Shown: positions 8,719-17,570, numbered from the stretch's first letter. The stretch is 64,000 nucleotides of DNA from Acidobacteriota bacterium (GCA_020637335.1 JACJWC010000005.1:62001-126000), one strand, 5' to 3'. Notes: generated from the letters alone by a model not told the origin. Numbers and translations are program-made.

Positions 8719-9642
8719 CTAGTGGCCAAAGGCCTCTTTCAAAAGCTTCAAATTGGTATCAAACAGATCAAAGTAGGTGGAAACGTGCGGTAGACCATCA
8801 ACACTATTGGCTAAAACGACCAGTTTGGCGCCCGTCTGTTCCGCGAGCATTTGAGCCGATTTTGGATTGTAGTAGGGTGCTGTAATGATGACCTTAATGC
8901 CGTCCTGTTTGATTTTCTCGATCAGTTCCGCCACATAACGACCGGATGGCGGGATACCGGGCTTCGGCTCAATAAAATAGGCCGCATGAATCTGGAAACA
9001 GTGCTCGAAATAGGGCCAGGAATCGTGATAGGCCACGATTTTGGATCCCGAAAAGACCGCTGCTTCGGTGGTCCATTTCTCAATCGCGGCATTTAACCGG
9101 GATTTAAAATCAGCTAATCGGTTCTGGAAATCCGCGCTGTGGCTAGGGTCCACCCGAACCAAACCCGCACAGATGTTATCGGCAATAATGGCGCCATTGT
9201 GCGGATCCAACCAATAATGCGGGTTGCCATAAGGGTGAATATCACCGGCGGATCGATCGGCTTCGTTTGGCACTTGAAGCCGTTGGACATTGAACGATGC
9301 GTCCACATATCCGGGTGCACCCACCTGAATTTTAGGGTTGCGCGCATTGAGCAAGAGATTGGGCACCCAGCCGATTTCGAGTTCCATTCCGACCTGAACA
9401 AAAAGGTCCGCGCGCTGCAATTTGACCAGATATGAAGGTTTGGCATCCACAAAGTGGGGGTCTTGGTTTCCAGCCGCAATGGCCGTAATCGAGACCAAAT
9501 CACCGCCAATTTCGGCGGTAATCGCCTGCAGATCGCTGGTGGTTGTGACGACATTGACTTTCGCCCAAAGCGGGATACTCGCCAAAAAAAGCAAAACAAA
9601 AGGAAAACAGCCCAGCCGGGACCGGACCCGATATAAAGACAT
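8719..9642 (-). CDS. znuA: Periplasmic zinc/manganese-binding protein of an ABC importer (ZnuA/TroA family)
   Basis: The start is taken at 9642 (ATG, GGGAG 8 nt upstream) rather than the longer frame to 9705, because MSLYRVRSRLG plus a hydrophobic core ending PLWAK makes a proper signal peptide. The 307-aa precursor shows cluster A-I metal-site histidines in NQDPHF, GNPHYWLDPHN and YHDSWPYF. The His-rich loop of true ZnuA proteins is absent. The acidic fourth ligand often found near the C-terminal lobe is not obvious; the corresponding segment reads VIITAPYYNPKSAQ. It delivers Zn or Mn to the permease encoded next. No ATPase gene is present here. The metal cannot be decided, and the gene symbol is by family. 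Confidence 0.85.
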   Translation of the reverse strand: MSLYRVRSRLGCFPFVLLFLASIPLWAKVNVVTTTSDLQAITAEIGGDLVSITAIAAGNQDPHFVDAKPSYLVKLQRADLFVQVGMELEIGWVPNLLLNARNPKIQVGAPGYVDASFNVQRLQVPNEADRSAGDIHPYGNPHYWLDPHNGAIIADNICAGLVRVDPSHSADFQNRLADFKSRLNAAIEKWTTEAAVFSGSKIVAYHDSWPYFEHCFQIHAAYFIEPKPGIPPSGRYVAELIEKIKQDGIKVIITAPYYNPKSAQMLAEQTGAKLVVLANSVDGLPHVSTYFDLFDTNLKLLKEAFGH

Positions 9643-9675
9643 TCTAAACTCCCGGGAAAAATTAAAATTATGACA

Positions 9676-9687
9676 TTCCATATGGAA
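9676..9687. promoter_or_regulatory. Perfect palindrome upstream of the metal-uptake operon
   Basis: TTCCATATGGAA is a perfect 12-bp palindrome centred about 40 nt upstream of the znuA-like start, within an AT-rich stretch that probably holds the promoter. It is a candidate operator for a metal-responsive repressor such as Zur, Fur or MntR. It does not match any one consensus well enough to name the regulator. Confidence 0.4.
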
Positions 9688-9940
9688 AAGGCAGATAATA
9701 AACAACTTAACCTAAACCATGGGGAAGTCTAGCCAATTTCCCGGTTCACTGAAAGGGCACAACGGTTAAATTACGAAATGATCATGTTGATCTTCTCCTC
9801 AGCGCCGGGGATCCCGGTCTAGATCCAGGATCCATGCTCAAGATTGTGGTCAGTAAAATCGGAAGCATGGCCTGATCAGGAGCCAACTTGGACGTTCTGC
9901 ACAGGAACTCGCCCTCCAAAAAGCCTCTATTGGCTGGAAT

Positions 9941-9968
9941 TTGGCGAAAAGGCAGGTGTGGCTATAAT
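9941..9968 (+). promoter_or_regulatory. Sigma-70 promoter of the OPT transporter gene
   Basis: TTGGCG (9941-9946), a 16-nt spacer and a consensus TATAAT (9963-9968) lie about 50 nt upstream of the ATG at 10019. The rest of the 376-nt divergent gap (9643-10018) shows no gene that I can support. Confidence 0.7.
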
Positions 9969-10018
9969 AGGCCCGATCCTTGCTCTCTCTGCACCACTTC
10001 CCTTTACGGAGTTCATTC

Positions 10019-12055
10019 ATGAGTTCATCCAAATGGAGCCCTTTGGTTCCTAGTCATCAAATTCTGCCCGAGTTCACCGCCAAAAGTTTAATCTTGGGCG
10101 CAGTACTATCCATGATGTTGGCGTTTGCCAATGCCTACATCGGTTTAAAAGTCGGTCTAACCGTTTCCGCATCTATCCCTGCGGCGGCCTTGTCCATGGG
10201 GTTTTTAAGGATGTTCCGTCGTTCCAACATCCTTGAAAACAACATGGTCCAAACCAGTGCCTCTGCCGGTGAATCGCTTGCAGCTGGCATCATTTTCACC
10301 ATCCCAGCCCTGGTCATGATGGGTGCCTGGCCCTCCTATCTATACGTACCCATGGTTTCGATTGGAATCGTAGGCGGCATCATGGGTGTCGCCTTTACGA
10401 TTCCCCTGCGCAAAGCCTTGATCGTACAAGCCAAACTGGCCTTTCCCGAAGGCGTGGCCACTGCGGAGGTCCTCAAAACGGGTGGCATTGAGGTCGATCA
10501 CGACCATCCCGATAAAAAACTGTCCGAAGAAGGCGTTAGCGGCTTCTGGAAATTGCTTCAGGCGACCGGTATCGGTGCTGGGTTTAAATTTCTAGAAGGT
10601 GGAATCGGCGTATTGGCCGGTACGGTTCAATCGACCCAACTCTGGGTCAAGGGCAAATACTTGTTCACCGGGAATATCAGTATTTCACCAGCCTTGATCG
10701 GTGTCGGCTTTATCGTGGGCCTAAACATCGCCACCTTGATTTTTATCGGCGGTACGATTGGCACCCTGATTGGGGTCCCCCTCAACTGGGCCGTGAACAG
10801 TCAGGACATTCTGGTCAAAAGCGGCCTCGATGCCAATATGAGCTGGACCCAAATGAGCCCTGCCGATTGGGCTAATGTAGCGGGTACTTCCTGGCAGAGC
10901 TGCCGTCGTATCGGTGTTGGCGCCATGATGATAGGTGGCCTGTGGTCGCTGATCTCATTGGCCAAACCGTTATTTGATGGCATTAAAGTTAGCCTGTCCG
11001 CCTATAAAAGTGCCCGGTCCGGCAACGCTGAAGCCATTGAGCGGACCGAATTTGATACGCCCATCCAATACGTCGGGATAACCGCCATTTTGGGTGCCAT
11101 CCCCATCTACATTATTTTTTATCAAGCCTTGGGCGAATTGCCCAACAAGGGTTTAATCGCGGGCTTAATGACCCTTTTGATGTTGGTTTTCGGGTTCATT
11201 TTCAGCTCGGTGGCTGGGTACATGGCCGGCTTGGTCGGCAGTTCCAATAACCCGATTTCGGGGGTCACGATCGCCACCGTCATCGTATCCTCAATCGTCC
11301 TGCTCAAAGTGATGGGTGCTGAGGGAATAGCGGGCACGATTGGGCCCATTGCCGTTCTCTACTTAGCGGGTCTGATCTGCTCGGCTGCCTCCATCGCGGG
11401 CGACAACATGCAAGATCTCAAATGTGGTCATGTTCTGGGGTCAACCCCTTGGCGCCAACAGGTTTACCAGGTAGTAGGTGTGATTGCAGCGGCCTTGGTC
11501 ATTCCGTTTGCCCTAAACATTTTGGATCAAGGCGAAGGCATTGGCCGACCCGCCCATGAAGGACAACCCTTTCTGGCTGCACCTCAGGCCGGTTTGATGC
11601 GCGACATTGCAACCGGAATCTTTGGTGGGTCCATGGAGTGGGGCTTTGTCTATATCGGATTTGGATTAGCCATTCTGCTAATCATCCTGGACCAGATCCA
11701 AAAGAAACGCGGATCTTCGTTCCGATTCCCGGTTTTGGCCGTTGCAGTTGGCATTTACCTACCTTTGGGTTTGAGCTTGACCATATTTGTCGGTGGCGTC
11801 CTGGCCCATTTTGTGACCAAAGCCTCACGGAAATCCTCGAAAGACGTTCAACAATCGCGTGAGAATCGCGGCTTATTACTGGCTTCCGGTTTGATTACAG
11901 GCGAAGCGCTTATGGGCGTGGCGATTGCGTTTGCCACCTTGTTCAACATCAAGTACGCCATGAATCCGCCCGGTGCAGCCATCCTTTCCCTCATCGGATT
12001 GGCGGGTGTCATGTACTACCTCTACCGCCAAACCATTCAGGCCAAGAGCGAATAG
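10019..12055 (+). CDS. OPT-family oligopeptide (or metal-chelate) transporter
   Basis: The ATG at 10019 (ACGGAG 7 nt upstream) is preferred to an upstream TTG at 9980, giving 678 aa. The protein is polytopic with about 14-16 hydrophobic helices and the OPT-superfamily signature: AFANAYIGLKVGLTVSAS near the N-terminus, LAFPEGVATAEVL, SSNNPISGVTIAT in the middle and AGDNMQDLKCGHVLG later. Bacterial members of this branch are proton-coupled importers of small peptides or peptide-like siderophore chelates. The substrate cannot be told from sequence. It is monocistronic, with its own promoter and hairpins after the stop. It diverges from the zinc/manganese locus, which may or may not be functionally meaningful. 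Confidence 0.88.
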   Translation: MSSSKWSPLVPSHQILPEFTAKSLILGAVLSMMLAFANAYIGLKVGLTVSASIPAAALSMGFLRMFRRSNILENNMVQTSASAGESLAAGIIFTIPALVMMGAWPSYLYVPMVSIGIVGGIMGVAFTIPLRKALIVQAKLAFPEGVATAEVLKTGGIEVDHDHPDKKLSEEGVSGFWKLLQATGIGAGFKFLEGGIGVLAGTVQSTQLWVKGKYLFTGNISISPALIGVGFIVGLNIATLIFIGGTIGTLIGVPLNWAVNSQDILVKSGLDANMSWTQMSPADWANVAGTSWQSCRRIGVGAMMIGGLWSLISLAKPLFDGIKVSLSAYKSARSGNAEAIERTEFDTPIQYVGITAILGAIPIYIIFYQALGELPNKGLIAGLMTLLMLVFGFIFSSVAGYMAGLVGSSNNPISGVTIATVIVSSIVLLKVMGAEGIAGTIGPIAVLYLAGLICSAASIAGDNMQDLKCGHVLGSTPWRQQVYQVVGVIAAALVIPFALNILDQGEGIGRPAHEGQPFLAAPQAGLMRDIATGIFGGSMEWGFVYIGFGLAILLIILDQIQKKRGSSFRFPVLAVAVGIYLPLGLSLTIFVGGVLAHFVTKASRKSSKDVQQSRENRGLLLASGLITGEALMGVAIAFATLFNIKYAMNPPGAAILSLIGLAGVMYYLYRQTIQAKSE

Positions 12056-12077
12056 GGACTTTCTCGTCCAAAACCAA

Positions 12078-12141
12078 GAGGGGCGCAAAATCGCGCTCCT
12101 CATACGAGGTTAGGCAACCTGGGCCACGAGACGCGTGGCCC
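12078..12141 (+). terminator. Two hairpins after the OPT gene
   Basis: The first stem (12078-12086 with 12093-12101, one G-T pair, 6-nt loop) is followed by a perfect stem GGGCCACG (12121-12128) with CGTGGCCC (12134-12141). Neither has a real T tract, so termination here is likely but not certain. Confidence 0.45.
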
Positions 12142-12322
12142 TTCTCAGTATTGGCCGAGGTAAAGTTAACGATCGCTTACCTCCGCCCTACGCAATCGTT
12201 CGCCAGGCCAAACCAACGCAAAAGCTTCGAGCCTAATGCGCCCATTCCCTATTCGCAAATGGTCCCAAGTTGCGCTCTCTCCCTCAACATAACGGAGCTG
12301 CCTGCATCTGTGAAACCCACCC

Positions 12323-12840
12323 CGTGGTACAGGTTGTTTAACCTGATTCTGAAGTTTTGCATTTTCAATAGTGCACGCGATGGCATCTTGTGGCAATTAC
12401 CCAACTGACCGACACATACAATTCAATTCAAATCAAGCATTTACCAGGAGGCCAGCGGCCGAATGATCTATGAGCCCACCCCAACGTCAGGAGGGGTGGG
12501 GAAAACGGCAGCGCGTGTTGGCCAGAGCCCAGCGGGCGACTGAGTGCCTAGATTGATTGCCGCGTTTCAAACAATCAAACCAATCGGTATTAGCACCCAT
12601 CGCTCACTTGTTGTGCGATGGTTTGCACGATTCTCCGAATGATTCGGATGTTTTGGTCCCATTCGGCCTTCAATCGCCCATCCGGGCTCTCCGATTTGGG
12701 GTGTGTGGCCTTTTCCCACACCTCCTCCGTCGGTGTGGGCTCACGGGTCAATCGGCCTCTGGCCTCCATGTCGAAACAAGACTTGGATCAAAAACTAGGC
12801 AAAAAGCAGCCAAAAATAAGTGGCGCGGGTTGCTTACCCG
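12323..12840 (+). repeat. Hairpin-rich intergenic repeat, copy 1
   Basis: This non-coding stretch is homologous along its length to the reverse complement of 26817-27326. Its core (12447-12767) is bounded by inverted arms of about 60 nt, GGAGGCCAG at the left and its complement CTGGCCTCC (12759-12767) at the right. Each arm holds a short GGCC-N3-GGCC hairpin and a perfect 8-bp stem: CCCACCCC/GGGGTGGG at 12475-12500 and CCCACACC/GGTGTGGG at 12715-12739. A GCCC-N4-GGGC hairpin lies between. The right boundary is a CGGGT-N5-ACCCG hairpin at 12826-12840. There is no transposase frame, so a non-autonomous mobile element or a structured RNA is possible. The rest of the 12056-12881 gap shows no supported gene. 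Confidence 0.8.
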
Positions 12841-12846
12841 GACGAA

Positions 12847-12872
12847 GGGGCGCTGGCAGGCGCCCCTTTTTT
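12847..12872. terminator. Terminator hairpin downstream of carB
   Basis: GGGGCGC (12847-12853) pairs with GCGCCCC (12860-12866), and a T6 run follows on the plus strand. On the minus strand it lies just past the carB stop with only a short T tail (CCCCTTCG), so it may end carAB less efficiently than plus-strand readthrough from the repeat. Confidence 0.65.
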
Positions 12873-12881
12873 AGCTACCGA

Positions 12882-15800
12882 TCATTGAGACCAGCTGGCC
12901 AAATCCTGTAAAGCAAAGACTTCCAAACGTTCGGACTTGATCGCCCGGATCGCTTCGATCAGGGCTCGTGAGGCGGATAAGGTCGTTAAACAGGCCACAT
13001 GGGCGCGCATGGCTTCCCAACGAATGTAACGATCATCGCGGTGAGACGATTTGCCAATCGGTGTATTGATCACCAAGGCTATTTCACCGGCGCGGATCAT
13101 CTGCACAATGTTGGGTTCCCCTTCGTAAACCTTTTTGACCAAGTGGACGGGTAAACCCGCTTCTTTCAACACCTTACCTGTACCCTGCGTCGCAACCAAG
13201 TCAAAGCCCAATTGATAGAGACCGCGGCCAATCTCAGCGATTTGATCCTTATCCCGGTCATTAACACTCAAAAAGACCCGGCCCGAACGCGGCAATTTGG
13301 CGCCACACGCGCGGTACGCCTTGGCAAATGCAGATCCGAAACTGTGCGCACTGCCCATGACCTCACCGGTTGATTTCATCTCCGGTCCGGTTACCGGGTC
13401 CTCGCCGGGCAGTTTGATGAACGGAAAAACGGGGCTTTTAACGTGCCACATAGCGGGCTGGGGATCCATGGGCCAATTCGAGTCGGCCAACTTTTGACCC
13501 GCCATAATCTGAGCCGTCATTTCTGCGAACGGCAAGCCACACGCTTTGGCTGCAAATGGCACGGTCCGGGCACAGCGCGGGTTGGCTTCCAGCACGTAAA
13601 TGATGTCGTCGTGAATGGCGTATTGCACATTGAGCGGACCCAAGATTTTTAACTCAGTAGCCAGGGCCCGGGTAATGGTGCGCAGGTCTTGGTCCTGTTT
13701 TTTGCTCAATAAAGGACTGGGCAAGACACACGAGGAATCACCCGAATGCACGCCAGCCGCTTCGATGTGTTGCATAACCCCACAGATCAAGACCGCATCA
13801 CCATCGCTTATCGCATCGACATCCACCTCAATCGCGTCATCCAGGAAGTTGTCCAGCAGGATCGGTTGGTTCGGCATCGCTTCAATCGCTTTGGCGATGC
13901 TTTCCTCTAATTCGCGTTCATCAAAAGCCACTGTCATGGCGCGTCCGCCCAGTACAAAACTCGGGCGAACCATGACCGGATAGCCGATTTCCAAGGCCAG
14001 GACCTTGGCATCGTCCAGACCATGCGCAATCCGGTGTTCTGCCTGACGAATCTTCAATCGATCACACAGGCGCGCGAATTGGTCGCGGTTCTCTGCACGA
14101 TCGATATCAGCCGGGGTTGTACCCAAAACAGGTAAACCCAACTCATGCAGCGGCGTGGCCAAATTCAAGGCCGTTTGCCCGCCGAAGGAGACCACGACCC
14201 CATCGGGTTGCTCGAAGCGCAGAATTTGCAGGACGCGTTCCAGGGTCAAAGGCTCAAAGTACAAACGATCAGCCACATCAAAGTCTGTAGAAACCGTTTC
14301 AGGGTTGTTGTTGACCATAATGACTTGATAACCCGCTTTTTGAAAACCGCGAATGGCTTGAACACAGGAATAATCAAATTCGATGCCCTGCCCGATGCGA
14401 TTGGGACCGCTGCCCAAAATCACCACCTTTTTGCCCTTTAACGGTTCAATTTCATGCTGCTCACCATACGTTCCGTACAAATAGGGCGTTTGGGCGGGGA
14501 ATTCGCCGGCACAGGTGTCAACCGCTTTAAAGCCATAAGGGACCTTTTCACTTCGGTTGCGCACTTCCGCCTCTGAACATGACCAGATCCGTGCCAATTG
14601 AAGGTCCGAAATGCCCCACGCTTTAGCCTTGCGCAATTTTTTTTCGGGGCATTCGGTTAGTGTGGTCTCGCGCAAAGCCAAACCCAAAGCCGAAATCTCG
14701 CGGAAATGGGCCAGGAACCAGGGATCGATCAAGGTGTGTTCGGCCACTTCGCCAATGCTCAGGTTTTGGTTGAAGGCCTTGCTCATAAAGCGTAAACGCT
14801 GCCAATTGGGGATTTTTAATCCACGCACCAGATCACTGGTGGTGTCACCTTCAATTGTGGCAAAACCGTGGTAACCAATCTCCAAACTTTGGATGGCTTT
14901 TTGGATCGCCTCTTTAAAGGTCCGGCCGATGGCCATCACCTCACCCACGCTTTTCATTTGGGTGGTCAGGGTTTGGTCGGCATGGGGAAACTTCTCAAAA
15001 GCCCAACGCGGAACTTTGACCACCACATAATCCAGGGCGGGTTCAAAGCTGGCCGGTGTGATTTCGGTGATCTGGTTGGCCAATTCGTCCAAGGTATATC
15101 CAAGCGCCAACTTGGCTGCCACTTTGGCAATCGGGTAGCCGGTTGCTTTGGAAGCCAGGGCCGAAGACCGCGAAACCCGCGGATTCATCTCAACGATCAC
15201 GGTGCGACCCGTTTTGGGGTCGACCGCAAACTGGACATTGCTTCCGCCCGTTTCCACCCCAACCAGGCGCAGAACTTGGAGCGACATATCGCGCAATTCC
15301 TGGTACTGACGATCGTTCAGGGTTTGAGCTGGTGCAACCGTAATCGAATCACCCGTGTGCACACCCATTGCGTCAATGTTCTCAATGCTGCAAACAACGA
15401 TCGCATTATCGGCTTTGTCGCGAATGACCTCATACTCGAATTCCTTCCAACCGACCAAACTCTCTTCAATCAGGATTTGCGAGTTGGGCGACATTCTTAA
15501 GCCGGATGATGCAATCCGTTCAAACTCGGATTCATCATGGGCAATTCCGCCGCCGGAACCGCCAAGGGTGAAGGACGGGCGGATTACCATCGGATACCCT
15601 GTTTCGGCTGCAATCGCGCGGGCCTGATCCATATTGCGCGCAAATCCGCCCTGGCAGGTACCCAGTCCATTGGCGCGCATAAGATCGCGAAAACGTTCCC
15701 GATCCTCGCCGAGCCGAATCGCTTCTACGGATGCGCCGATTAATTTGACACTGTACTTCTCCAGAATCCCTCGATCGTGGAGTTCAAGCGACAGGTTGAG

Positions 15801-16085
15801 GCCAGTTTGGCCGCCCATGGTCGGTAACAACGCATCGGGCCGTTCCTTCTCAATGATATTGGTCAGGAAGGAAACTGAGAGCGGTTCGATGTAGGTGCGG
15901 TCGGCCAAATCCAGATCGGTCATCACGGTGGCGGGGTTGGAGTTGACCAAGATGACGCGGATGCCTTCTTCACGCAGGGCGCGCACTGCTTGCACACCAC
16001 TGTAATCAAATTCGCAGGCTTGGCCGATGGTTATGGGCCCACTGCCGATCAACAGGACGGATTGGATATCGGTTCGTTTAGGCAT
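12882..16085 (-). CDS. carB: Carbamoyl-phosphate synthase large subunit
   Basis: At 1067 aa it is close to the E. coli enzyme (1073). It shows the two homologous ATP-grasp halves. The first begins with VLLIGSGPITIGQACEFDYSG and contains TLGGSGGGIA. The second begins with VVILGSGPNRIGQGIEFDYS and contains FVLGGRAMTVAF. Both carry Arg-rich carboxylate-phosphate and carbamate sites. The C-terminal MGS-like allosteric domain (about 935-1067) contains FLSVNDRDK and ATQGTGKVL. It makes carbamoyl phosphate from bicarbonate, ATP and ammonia channelled from CarA, for pyrimidines and arginine. Its ATG overlaps the carA stop by 8 nt (ATGCCTAA), so translation is coupled. Confidence 0.98.
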   Translation of the reverse strand: MPKRTDIQSVLLIGSGPITIGQACEFDYSGVQAVRALREEGIRVILVNSNPATVMTDLDLADRTYIEPLSVSFLTNIIEKERPDALLPTMGGQTGLNLSLELHDRGILEKYSVKLIGASVEAIRLGEDRERFRDLMRANGLGTCQGGFARNMDQARAIAAETGYPMVIRPSFTLGGSGGGIAHDESEFERIASSGLRMSPNSQILIEESLVGWKEFEYEVIRDKADNAIVVCSIENIDAMGVHTGDSITVAPAQTLNDRQYQELRDMSLQVLRLVGVETGGSNVQFAVDPKTGRTVIVEMNPRVSRSSALASKATGYPIAKVAAKLALGYTLDELANQITEITPASFEPALDYVVVKVPRWAFEKFPHADQTLTTQMKSVGEVMAIGRTFKEAIQKAIQSLEIGYHGFATIEGDTTSDLVRGLKIPNWQRLRFMSKAFNQNLSIGEVAEHTLIDPWFLAHFREISALGLALRETTLTECPEKKLRKAKAWGISDLQLARIWSCSEAEVRNRSEKVPYGFKAVDTCAGEFPAQTPYLYGTYGEQHEIEPLKGKKVVILGSGPNRIGQGIEFDYSCVQAIRGFQKAGYQVIMVNNNPETVSTDFDVADRLYFEPLTLERVLQILRFEQPDGVVVSFGGQTALNLATPLHELGLPVLGTTPADIDRAENRDQFARLCDRLKIRQAEHRIAHGLDDAKVLALEIGYPVMVRPSFVLGGRAMTVAFDERELEESIAKAIEAMPNQPILLDNFLDDAIEVDVDAISDGDAVLICGVMQHIEAAGVHSGDSSCVLPSPLLSKKQDQDLRTITRALATELKILGPLNVQYAIHDDIIYVLEANPRCARTVPFAAKACGLPFAEMTAQIMAGQKLADSNWPMDPQPAMWHVKSPVFPFIKLPGEDPVTGPEMKSTGEVMGSAHSFGSAFAKAYRACGAKLPRSGRVFLSVNDRDKDQIAEIGRGLYQLGFDLVATQGTGKVLKEAGLPVHLVKKVYEGEPNIVQMIRAGEIALVINTPIGKSSHRDDRYIRWEAMRAHVACLTTLSASRALIEAIRAIKSERLEVFALQDLASWSQ

Positions 16086-17160
16086 GAGTCCCCTCCCCCA
16101 TCAAGGTCAAAAATTGGTCGAACAAGGGTTGACAGTCGCGTGGACCCGGTGCCGCTTCCGGGTGGAACTGGACCCCAAAAACGGGTCGTTCCTTGAGCCG
16201 GAAACCTTCCAGCGAGCCATCAAACAAGCTGTGATGGGTGATTTCAATTTCGGGATGCTTCATGGATTCTTCATCCACGGCGAACCCGTGATTCTGCGCG
16301 GTGATAAACACGCGATTGGAGATTCGGTCCTTCACCGGGTGATTGCCGCCGCGATGGCCAAACGGCAATTTGTAGGTTGTGCCGCCCAAGGCCAGGGCCA
16401 TGATCTGGTAACCCAAACAAATGCCCATAACGGGGTAATGGTCCATGAGGCGCGCAACCACCTCGCGAACACCGGGTACTGCATCCGGGTCGCCAGGACC
16501 ATTGCTGAGCAAGATGCCATCTGGGTTGAGCGCTTGAATGGCATTAAAGGGTGTGTTCCAAGGAACTTGGGTAACCCGACACCCACGTTGAACCAGTTGT
16601 TTAATCGTTTGTAATTTGATGCCGAAATCGACCAGAACCACATGTTTGGAACCGGATCCATGTTCGACTGGGCGCGGGGTCGAGACCAGGGGCGCAAGCG
16701 ATGCACCGACCATGTTCGGGGCACCTGCCAGGTAGGCACGGGCCTGGTCTGTATCGATAGCGGCGGGAAACAAGGCGGCGTTTTGGGCCCCGCCGTCGCG
16801 CAGTTTTCGGGTCAGGTAACGCGTATCAACCTCGCAAATCGCCGTGGTATCCAGCGATCGCAGGTAGGCGTCCAGGTCCATCTCACTTTCAGGATGGTAG
16901 ACCTGAGGCGAAAGGCTTCGGAACACCAGGCCAGCAGCCCGGCCCAAATAGGATTCGCATGCATTTTCATGCACACCGTAATTGCCAATTTCGGGTTGGG
17001 TCAGTACGACGATTTGTCCGTGATAGGAAGGATCCGTGAGGATTTCCTGGTAACCGACGACTGAGGTGTTAAAGACTAATTCACCGAGCGCACGCGCACG
17101 TGCACCCAGCAGAAGGCCATCCAGACGTGTTCCGTCTGTCAGCAAGAGAAACCCTTCCAC
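16078..17160 (-). CDS. carA: Carbamoyl-phosphate synthase small (glutaminase) subunit
   Basis: A 360-aa protein starting at GTG (17158-17160) with GAGGTGAGG just upstream. The N-terminal CPSase small-chain domain contains FNTSVVGYQEILTDPSY. The C-terminal class I amidotransferase has the nucleophile elbow GICLGYQ and the His-Glu pair in FGVQFHPEA. It hydrolyses glutamine and passes ammonia to CarB. It is the first gene of the carAB operon and is preceded by a leader of about 160 nt with alternative hairpins (see 17175-17204) and a good promoter at 17331-17359. Confidence 0.98.
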   Translation of the reverse strand: MEGFLLLTDGTRLDGLLLGARARALGELVFNTSVVGYQEILTDPSYHGQIVVLTQPEIGNYGVHENACESYLGRAAGLVFRSLSPQVYHPESEMDLDAYLRSLDTTAICEVDTRYLTRKLRDGGAQNAALFPAAIDTDQARAYLAGAPNMVGASLAPLVSTPRPVEHGSGSKHVVLVDFGIKLQTIKQLVQRGCRVTQVPWNTPFNAIQALNPDGILLSNGPGDPDAVPGVREVVARLMDHYPVMGICLGYQIMALALGGTTYKLPFGHRGGNHPVKDRISNRVFITAQNHGFAVDEESMKHPEIEITHHSLFDGSLEGFRLKERPVFGVQFHPEAAPGPRDCQPLFDQFLTLMGEGTHA

Positions 17161-17174
17161 AGCGCCTCACCTCA

Positions 17175-17204
17175 GGGTAGACCAAGAGCGTTCTTGAACT
17201 ACCC
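17175..17204 (-). promoter_or_regulatory. carA leader hairpin next to the ribosome site, with an alternative upstream partner
   Basis: In the transcript, GGGTAG (17199-17204) pairs with CTACCC (17175-17180) and CAAGA with TCTTG inside it (17183-17187 and 17192-17196), with a 4-nt loop. The stem ends directly before the TGAGGTGAGG ribosome site of carA. The same GGGGTAG can instead pair with CTACCCC at 17249-17255, about 45 nt further upstream. Two mutually exclusive folds beside a ribosome site suggest translational control of carAB. I recognise no known riboswitch consensus. Confidence 0.55.
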
Positions 17205-17330
17205 CAAATTAAATTTTCGTTCCGAGACCTTGATTCTAGAGGAAAGCAGGGGTAGAGCGCAAGCCATTCCCTTCATCTGCTCCGAGAAGCCCGTGCGGAC
17301 AAAACCCGCACCAGCAACCTTAAAAAACGC

Positions 17331-17359
17331 ATATTATGGCAATAAAACGCATAAATCAA
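17331..17359 (-). promoter_or_regulatory. Sigma-70 promoter of carAB
   Basis: On the minus strand TTGATT (17354-17359) is followed after 17 nt by TAATAT (17331-17336). Transcription would begin near 17324, giving a leader of about 165 nt. A small GTGCGG/CCGCAC hairpin (17293-17311) lies near its 5' end. The divergent gap 17161-17570 holds no other supported gene. Confidence 0.6.
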
Positions 17360-17570
17360 GGAAATATTCGAATATAACCAAAAATCACGCCCGTGATGGG
17401 CCTGGAATAGGAATTCAAACCGCTGAAAGATCAGCGGATCGTAACGATGTAGCACAGGTATGAGCGGGACATTCACGCAACAGCCTCCTGGCCCAGCTTT
17501 AAATATTTATCGTCAAGATTAATCCCGATTGCGTCAGAATAACTACCAACGCTTATTTTTGGGAGTTCAA

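Noticed and set aside
9706..9940. Possible small RNA gene in the divergent gap before the OPT gene
   Set aside because: I found a promoter only near the OPT gene and no terminator-like hairpin to define a small transcript.
12166..12396. Minus-strand frame of 76 codons between the OPT gene and the repeat
   Set aside because: No ribosome site or known domain, and it runs partly into the repeat. It could be an old gene remnant, but I cannot support it.
12618..12911. Short frame with a peptide similar to one in the second repeat (HTS-x-VGVGSR-x-NRPLAS)
   Set aside because: The similarity is explained by the DNA repeat itself. The frame overlaps hairpins and has no ribosome site, and the two frames end differently.
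14868..15500. Open frame of 210 codons opposite carB
   Set aside because: carB motifs cover the region on the other strand. The frame has no recognisable domain or start signal.
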